This document shows, one piece after another, positions 7,732-11,580 of a stretch of 11,580 nucleotides of DNA. The notes under the pieces are model-generated. The model saw nothing but the letters and a program-made list of their open reading frames with translations, had not been told where the DNA came from and did no database searches. Numbering within the stretch: the stretch's first letter is position 1; each line of letters begins with the position of its first letter. This DNA is from CAZKRU01 sp964555235. GTDB lineage: Bacteria > Verrucomicrobiota > Verrucomicrobiia > Methylacidiphilales > CAMAQI01. The stretch lies in assembly GCA_964555235.1 (NCBI GenBank), contig CAZKRU010000099.1:1-11580 (forward strand), in the 5' to 3' direction. Position numbers and translations under genes: made by a program.

Positions 7732-8823
7732 ATGAGCCAAAAAAGTGATGGGATGAATTACGCCCCCCAAGGGAAGCCGAAGCCGGTTTGTCAAAAGGGA
7801 GAGTTTCCATTTGCGGCAACGGCATTGGACCACGGTCATATTTTTGGACAGTGCAATGGACTGATCGAAGCCGGAGGGGAACTCCGTTACGTCTACGATC
7901 CCGATCCCGCAAAAGTTGCCAAGTTTTGTCAGACGTATCCGGGAGTGAAAGCGGTGGATCGGATTGAGACGATTCTCGAGGATCCTTCGATCAAATTGGT
8001 GGCGGCGGCTGCGATTCCGTATCTGCGCGGGCCGTTGGGAATTCGCGTGATGGAGTCGGGAAAAGATTATTTCACGGATAAGACGCCATTCACATCGCTT
8101 CAGCAGCTGAGTGATGCCAAAAAATCGGTGGAAAAGACCGGTCAGAAATACATGGTTTATTACAGTGAGCGATTGCATGTCGAAGTGGCGATGTTTGCGG
8201 GGGAGCTGATCCAGCAAGGAGTGATCGGAAAGGTGATTCAAGTGCTTGGCCTTGGACCGCATCGACTCTCGGCAAGCTCACGACCAGAGTGGTTTTTTAA
8301 AAAGGCGCAGTACGGAGGGATTTTGGCGGATATCGGGAGTCATCAAATTGAGCAGTTTCTCTATTATGCAGGAGCCAAAGATGCGACAGTGACCCATGCC
8401 GCGGCATCGAATTACAATCACCCGGACTATCCGGAATTGGAAGATTTTGGTGAGGCGAGTTTGTTGGCAGACAATGGCGCTCGAAATTACTATCGCGTCG
8501 ACTGGTTTACTCCCGATGGATTGAGTACATGGGGAGATGGACGGACATTGATCATGGGAACCAAGGGTTACATTGAGATGCGCAAGTATGTTGATGTGGC
8601 GAAGAGCCGGGATGGAAATAATCTTTATCTGGTTACCGACAAAGAGGAAAAATATCTCAACGTGACGGGGCAGGTCGGCTTTCCATTTTTTGGACAACTG
8701 ATCTTGGATTGTTTGAATCGAACGGAAAAAGCGATGACCCAAGCGCATGCGTTCAAGGCGGCCGAGCTTTGTTTGAAGTGTCAGGATTACTCGGATCAGA
8801 AGCGAGTTGAGGCGATCTCCTAG
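7732..8823 (+). CDS. Divergent Gfo/Idh/MocA-family oxidoreductase with atypical NAD motif
   Basis: This 363-residue protein belongs to a second subfamily of Gfo/Idh/MocA dehydrogenases, only distantly related to the one at 5784. An N-terminal extension of about 25 residues (MNYAPQGKPKPV) precedes the first strand. In place of GxGxxG the strand runs into ATALDHGHIFGQ (residues 29-40). The second strand ends in VYDPDP. The EKP motif is DKTP, keeping Lys117. The C-terminal site is GGILADIGSHQIEQFL, with Asp200-x-x-x-His204. The catalytic pair thus survives while the cofactor loop is changed. This variant N-terminus is familiar to me from Gfo/Idh/MocA proteins of Verrucomicrobiota and Planctomycetota, so it looks like a real subfamily and not decay. 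It starts 8 nt after the isomerase gene. It could reduce the isomerised keto-sugar or act on a different substrate. Confidence 0.87.
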   Translation: MSQKSDGMNYAPQGKPKPVCQKGEFPFAATALDHGHIFGQCNGLIEAGGELRYVYDPDPAKVAKFCQTYPGVKAVDRIETILEDPSIKLVAAAAIPYLRGPLGIRVMESGKDYFTDKTPFTSLQQLSDAKKSVEKTGQKYMVYYSERLHVEVAMFAGELIQQGVIGKVIQVLGLGPHRLSASSRPEWFFKKAQYGGILADIGSHQIEQFLYYAGAKDATVTHAAASNYNHPDYPELEDFGEASLLADNGARNYYRVDWFTPDGLSTWGDGRTLIMGTKGYIEMRKYVDVAKSRDGNNLYLVTDKEEKYLNVTGQVGFPFFGQLILDCLNRTEKAMTQAHAFKAAELCLKCQDYSDQKRVEAIS

Positions 8824-8844
8824 GATTGTTTCAAATTCTCAAAT

Positions 8845-9711
8845 ATGAGAGAACAATCGACACCTCTGGAGGTTTTTCTCTCGCCCGTTGAAGTTTTCTT
8901 TGGGGAAAGCATTCATTCACCTGATTTTTCAATGAATTGGCGTCGGGATTCCTTCGATAAAATTCTTTATGTTTTAAGAGGAAAAACCACGCTCTATTTG
9001 GAAAACTCAGAATCGGTGGTTGCGACCTCCGGAACGTTTTTGCTCGTTGAAAATGGGGTTCAACATCGATTGCATGATTCCAATCATTCAACCATTTTAT
9101 TGCTCTGTCTTGGCCAAAAATGGATGGCTCGCGAAAAGGAGATTGGGGCGCTCTGGAGACTTCTTCATAAGCAAAAAGGGAATTCAGTTCAAACTTCGCT
9201 TTCCACCCAAAAGCGAATCGAAAAACTTTGGCGCAAATGTCTTTTTGAGCAGCATTCGATCGCTCCAGGGGTTCCAGAGACACTCAAGGCTTGTATCCTC
9301 TTGTTGATGGTGGATCTCCTTCGGGAAAATGCTCCCGCTAGGTCACTCAAATCTTCGGATCGAATCTCCCGATTCTGGAAAAGTGTTCAAGAGAACCCCT
9401 ATGAATCATGGGATGTTCAAACGGCAGCCGATCACTGCAAGCTTTCGCGCCGTCAATTTACCACACGATTTAAGCAAGTCTTTCATCAAACCTTCATCGA
9501 AGCGCTCACGGTTCACCGGATGATAGAGTTTAAGAAAATGTGTCTCACGGAGAATCGATCCATCAGTGAAGCGGCCTTTGCTTGCGGGTTTGAAGATCTC
9601 TCGCACTTTTATCGTCTCTTTAAACGTCAATTCAAGCTCTCGCCGGGTCTATGGCTGGAACGAAATCGCCCAAAACGCAAATCAACACTTCCCAGATCGC
9701 CACGACTTTAG
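8845..9711 (+). CDS. AraC/XylS-family transcriptional regulator with N-terminal cupin
   Basis: This 288-residue regulator is of usual AraC length. The N-terminal half is a cupin-type sensing domain: DKILYVLRGKTTLYLENSE, then GTFLLVENGVQHRLHD. The C-terminal half has two helix-turn-helix motifs: WDVQTAADHCKLSRRQF from about residue 189, and ISEAAFACGFEDLSHFYRLF from about residue 240, closing with F.LSPGLW. Both recognition helices look intact. It lies 21 nt downstream of the oxidoreductase gene on the same strand, so it is probably part of the operon it controls and may bind a sugar or keto-sugar intermediate. A short dyad, TCTCAAATATGAGA (8837-8850), overlaps its start codon and could act in autoregulation, although it is weak. 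The start has no Shine-Dalgarno sequence. The family call is firm; effector and targets are unknown. Confidence 0.92.
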   Translation: MREQSTPLEVFLSPVEVFFGESIHSPDFSMNWRRDSFDKILYVLRGKTTLYLENSESVVATSGTFLLVENGVQHRLHDSNHSTILLLCLGQKWMAREKEIGALWRLLHKQKGNSVQTSLSTQKRIEKLWRKCLFEQHSIAPGVPETLKACILLLMVDLLRENAPARSLKSSDRISRFWKSVQENPYESWDVQTAADHCKLSRRQFTTRFKQVFHQTFIEALTVHRMIEFKKMCLTENRSISEAAFACGFEDLSHFYRLFKRQFKLSPGLWLERNRPKRKSTLPRSPRL

Positions 9712-9735
9712 CTGCAGATCCGTTATTGTGGATGC

Positions 9736-10932
9736 ATGAATTCGAACACTGTATGCATGGATTACAATGGGTTGCCAATCAAAACCACTGCGCATCTTCT
9801 CAGGACTTATGCATACGTGGAGCGGCGCTGTATCAAAGCAATTGCCGGTTGGTTTCTGGTGATGCCTCGGTACGAAGATAAATACTCGATGGCCTACCAT
9901 TTGTTAGACCATGCGGAGCATGTGACCTGGTTCCGGAATCGGCTTTCCGAGATGCGTGGGGGCTCTCCGGATGCGGCGACCACGCCGGCGCTGCATCGTT
10001 TAATGGAAGAAGTGATTCATGCGCCCGATGCGAATTCTTTTTTAATGGGACTTTATGGAGTCGTTAAGAAAAAACTTCTTCAACAATACAAAAAGCACTT
10101 GGAACAGGTGGACCCTTCGGCAAATGCCGTTGAAATACGAATTCTCCGGAGAATCCTCCCTGAAATCGAAGCCCAGATGGTTTGGTATCAGCAGCTTCAG
10201 ATTCACGATTCGGCGAACCGGTGGGTCTTGCATCTGGAGGAGTTGATTCAAGCCATGGGAGGGCTCGATTCCCTCGCCCCCGTGAAATCGCTTCCCGAAA
10301 ATCCGTTCACGAGTCGTTTTGAACGACCTTCAACGATTCAGTTTGATGGGCGAATCCGGATTGGCGAGTTGACCGCATACGAGGTGCGTCAGCAGATGGA
10401 TGAATCGCAAAGCCTCATCGAGCAATTCAAGGTTTTTTTCAATGAATTCTATGCGGCAGCCGTTCTGGCCTCCATTCTTTATGACGGGTTTGAGGATGGA
10501 TACCCATGGGAACTTTATGCGGATTTTTCGCGTCACTTCTGGGATGAGGTTCGCCACTCGGAGTTTGGTGCGATTCGCCTTCGAGAACTCGGAGTGGAGC
10601 CTTCGGTCTGCAATCCCATTTTGTTTGAACAGAGTCAGTTTCTTCCGGTTCTTCATCGGATTTGCTACCTCACGCGCGGGTTGGAGGGATACTTCATGCC
10701 TCGGAAGCAACCTCGGGTCAAAGAATATGAGGCGAGAGGGGATCATCGGAGCCAGCTTTTTGCCGATCAAGACTGGTCGGACGAAATTTCGCATGTTCGC
10801 TATGGAAACCGATGGGGGGAATTTCTTCTTGAAGACGATCATCGAACCGTGGATGACATTCTGGATGAATGCAAAGAGCATATATCCAAAGTGACCGGTC
10901 AGCCGGTTGATAAAATTTGCGCTCCGTTTTGA
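9736..10932 (+). CDS. Ferritin-like diiron protein, DUF455-like, with duplicated helical bundle
   Basis: This is a 398-residue, mostly helical cytoplasmic protein with no signal peptide. The C-terminal half carries a full ferritin-type diiron signature: Glu237 (FFNEFYAAA), Glu271-Val-Arg-His274 (WDEVRHSEFGAIRLRELG), Glu317 (TRGLEGYF) and Glu350-Ile-Ser-His353 (DEISHVRYGNRW). The last element is close to the DUF455 motif. The N-terminal half looks like another bundle (YAYVERRCIKAIAGWF, MAYHLLDHAEHVTWFRNRL), but its ligand pattern is incomplete, so only the second half should bind two irons. Such proteins act as oxidases, peroxidases, hydroxylases or iron stores; which applies here cannot be said. 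The gene starts 24 nt after the AraC stop and is probably cotranscribed. ATG 9736 was chosen because conserved-looking sequence begins soon after it; a different frame open from 9651 is judged non-coding. Confidence 0.78.
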   Translation: MNSNTVCMDYNGLPIKTTAHLLRTYAYVERRCIKAIAGWFLVMPRYEDKYSMAYHLLDHAEHVTWFRNRLSEMRGGSPDAATTPALHRLMEEVIHAPDANSFLMGLYGVVKKKLLQQYKKHLEQVDPSANAVEIRILRRILPEIEAQMVWYQQLQIHDSANRWVLHLEELIQAMGGLDSLAPVKSLPENPFTSRFERPSTIQFDGRIRIGELTAYEVRQQMDESQSLIEQFKVFFNEFYAAAVLASILYDGFEDGYPWELYADFSRHFWDEVRHSEFGAIRLRELGVEPSVCNPILFEQSQFLPVLHRICYLTRGLEGYFMPRKQPRVKEYEARGDHRSQLFADQDWSDEISHVRYGNRWGEFLLEDDHRTVDDILDECKEHISKVTGQPVDKICAPF

Positions 10933-10954
10933 GCGTAAATCCACCATCCGTCAT

Positions 10955-11002
10955 CGCGCGGAGGTCGCAGAGAAATCTGAAAATCTCTGCGAACTCTGCG
11001 CG
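10955..11002. repeat. GC-rich stem-loop after the diiron gene, possible transcript end
   Basis: Arms of 19 nt (10955-10973 and 10984-11002) pair with one G-U wobble and one G-A mismatch around a 10-nt loop (AATCTGAAAA). The inner 8 bp (CGCAGAGA/TCTCTGCG) are perfect. It begins 22 nt after the stop codon at 10930-10932, where a transcript end would be expected, but no U-tract follows, so it is not a standard intrinsic terminator. Its CTCTGCG-rich arms resemble dispersed intergenic repeats of many genomes. Confidence 0.6.
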
Positions 11003-11022
11003 AAAAACAATCGTGAAGAACG

Positions 11023-11123
11023 GGGACGTATCCCTAGTATCTAGTATTTAAGATCACTTCAAAATTTTTTCAGACCTTCGAATCCAAACTTAAAATTAAT
11101 ACTAGATACTAGGGATACGTCCC
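11023..11123. repeat. REPIN-like element: two inverted 26-bp REP-type repeats
   Basis: The plus-strand segment 11023-11048 and the reverse complement of 11098-11123 are identical over 26 nt. They flank a 49-nt AT-rich loop, giving an element of 101 bp. Each arm contains the small hairpin GGGA-CGTA-TCCC followed by TAGTATCTAG. Two REP sequences in inverted orientation about 100 bp long is the definition of a REPIN. Such units are moved by REP-associated tyrosine transposases (RAYTs) encoded elsewhere. No RAYT gene is visible here. Confidence 0.7.
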
Positions 11124-11146
11124 TATTACTGCCTATTACTCCCACA
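11102..11146 (-). repeat. REP-type repeat, long version (overlaps right arm of the REPIN)
   Basis: This 45-nt stretch matches the 35-nt copy at 11328-11362 in the same orientation, apart from one A/G change inside the small palindrome and a 10-nt tandem duplication (CCTATTACTG / CCTATTACT). Both copies extend outward to CCCACA, so the repeat unit is longer than the arm shared with 11023-11048. Confidence 0.7.
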
Positions 11147-11275
11147 GGCACTTCCCCAATACCGCTCCACGCTTCTTTTGGATACATCAAATCGCTTCGC
11201 GACTTCCTGGCTGCTTTGCCCTTTCTCTCGGGCTTGAATGATTCGTTTCCTTAAATCCGGTGTGTAGGGGTTCAT
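11126..11275 (-). pseudogene. IS630-type transposase N-terminal HTH remnant (49 codons)
   Basis: Reading from ATG (11275 to 11273), a 49-residue frame ends at TAA (11128 to 11126). It begins MNPYTPDLRKRII and continues with EKGQSSQEVAKRF and DVSKRSVERYW. This is the helix-turn-helix that opens transposases of the IS630/Tc1-mariner superfamily (pattern: YS.DLR.kIv...e.G.s..eVA.rF.VS..sV.r.). After RYW the family similarity stops, and the last nine codons (GSACGSNRQ) are read from the flanking REP-type repeat. The catalytic DDE domain is absent nearby. A purine-rich GGGGAG directly abuts the ATG. It is most likely a fragment left after a deletion; a retained small DNA-binding protein is less likely. 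Confidence 0.65.
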
Positions 11276-11327
11276 CTCCCCATCTTACCACTTCTTTTCT
11301 AATGCGACAAACTAAATTGAAATTGCT

Positions 11328-11362
11328 CTAGATACTAGGGATGCGTCCCTATTACTCCCACA
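11328..11362 (-). repeat. REP-type repeat, third copy
   Basis: This is a single copy in the same orientation as 11102-11146, with GGGATGCGTCCC in place of GGGATACGTCCC. It has no inverted partner in the window. Together with the copy at 11102 it brackets the HTH remnant as direct repeats. Confidence 0.7.
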
Positions 11363-11580
11363 CATACGATGTTGAAACATTACAATCCGACGGCTGACGG
11401 ATAATCCATGGCTGAACAAGTCAGGCGAGCCGCCAGAGCCCGCTCTAGGCTTACTCGGCTGCAATCACGGCGCCCTCGGAGAGGTCGCCCTACCATTCGT
11501 CAGGATTGGGTAGGAACAGGCTCAACGGAGGAAATAGAGTTTACATCAAGCGGCGTGGGGGCTAACTTCTTATTGAGAAC
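11363..11580. other. Unassigned GC-richer right end
   Basis: This 218-bp stretch appears richer in G+C than the genes to its left, and I recognise no family in it. On the plus strand a frame opens at ATG 11408 and runs off the window (57 full codons, very Arg-rich at first: MAEQVRRAARARSRL). On the minus strand a frame enters from the edge and stops at TGA (11502-11500) with 26 residues (end: ISSVEPVPTQS), which could be the tail of a gene beyond the window. Neither can be supported alone. Confidence 0.25.

Noticed and set aside
9651..9881. Plus-strand frame overlapping the AraC end and the diiron gene start, beginning MAGTKSPKTQINTSQ
   Set aside because: It lies mostly inside two better-supported genes in other frames, shows no family resemblance, and ends without a domain.
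11023..11362. Possible CRISPR array, because three copies of a 26-35-nt repeat occur close together
   Set aside because: Copies are in mixed orientation, the intervening segments differ widely in length (about 50 and 180 nt), one encodes an HTH, and no cas gene is present.

Overview
The window looks like chromosomal DNA of a heterotrophic, polysaccharide-using bacterium. The best guess is the PVC group, probably Verrucomicrobiota. This rests on inference: a very large secreted RCC1/sialate-O-acetylesterase fusion, a Gfo/Idh/MocA plus TIM-barrel isomerase cassette of a kind common in Verrucomicrobiota and Planctomycetota, roughly balanced base composition, and almost no Shine-Dalgarno sequences. 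No marker gene fixes the taxonomy.

Layout. (1) 3-527, minus strand: a small secreted protein with a carbohydrate-binding-module-like jelly roll. (2) 528-765: a divergent intergenic region with a plausible promoter pointing right. (3) 766-5646, plus: a secreted protein of 1626 residues with a chitobiase-C-terminal-type domain, fourteen RCC1 repeats (enough for two seven-bladed propellers), a short thrombospondin-3-like calcium-binding linker and a complete SASA-type carbohydrate esterase. (4) 5784-10932, plus: five tightly packed genes, probably one operon. In order they are a Gfo/Idh/MocA oxidoreductase, a sugar isomerase/epimerase of the AP-endonuclease-2 fold, a second and divergent Gfo/Idh/MocA oxidoreductase, an AraC-type regulator and a DUF455-like ferritin-fold diiron protein. 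(5) 10933-11580: no convincing complete gene. This stretch holds a GC-rich stem-loop, a REPIN-like pair of inverted 26-bp repeats, a 49-codon remnant of an IS630-type transposase DNA-binding domain, a third copy of the same repeat, and about 220 bp of unassigned, more GC-rich sequence.

Working model (inference). The exported CBM-like protein and the esterase bind and deacetylate an acetylated glycan outside the cytoplasm. Released sugars are then processed inside by oxidation, isomerisation and a second redox step, in the manner of the E. coli YcjS/YcjR pair. The AraC protein probably senses a sugar and controls the operon. The role of the diiron protein is unknown. The strongest leads are the esterase architecture, the diiron gene in a sugar operon, and the REPIN/HTH repeat cluster at the right end.
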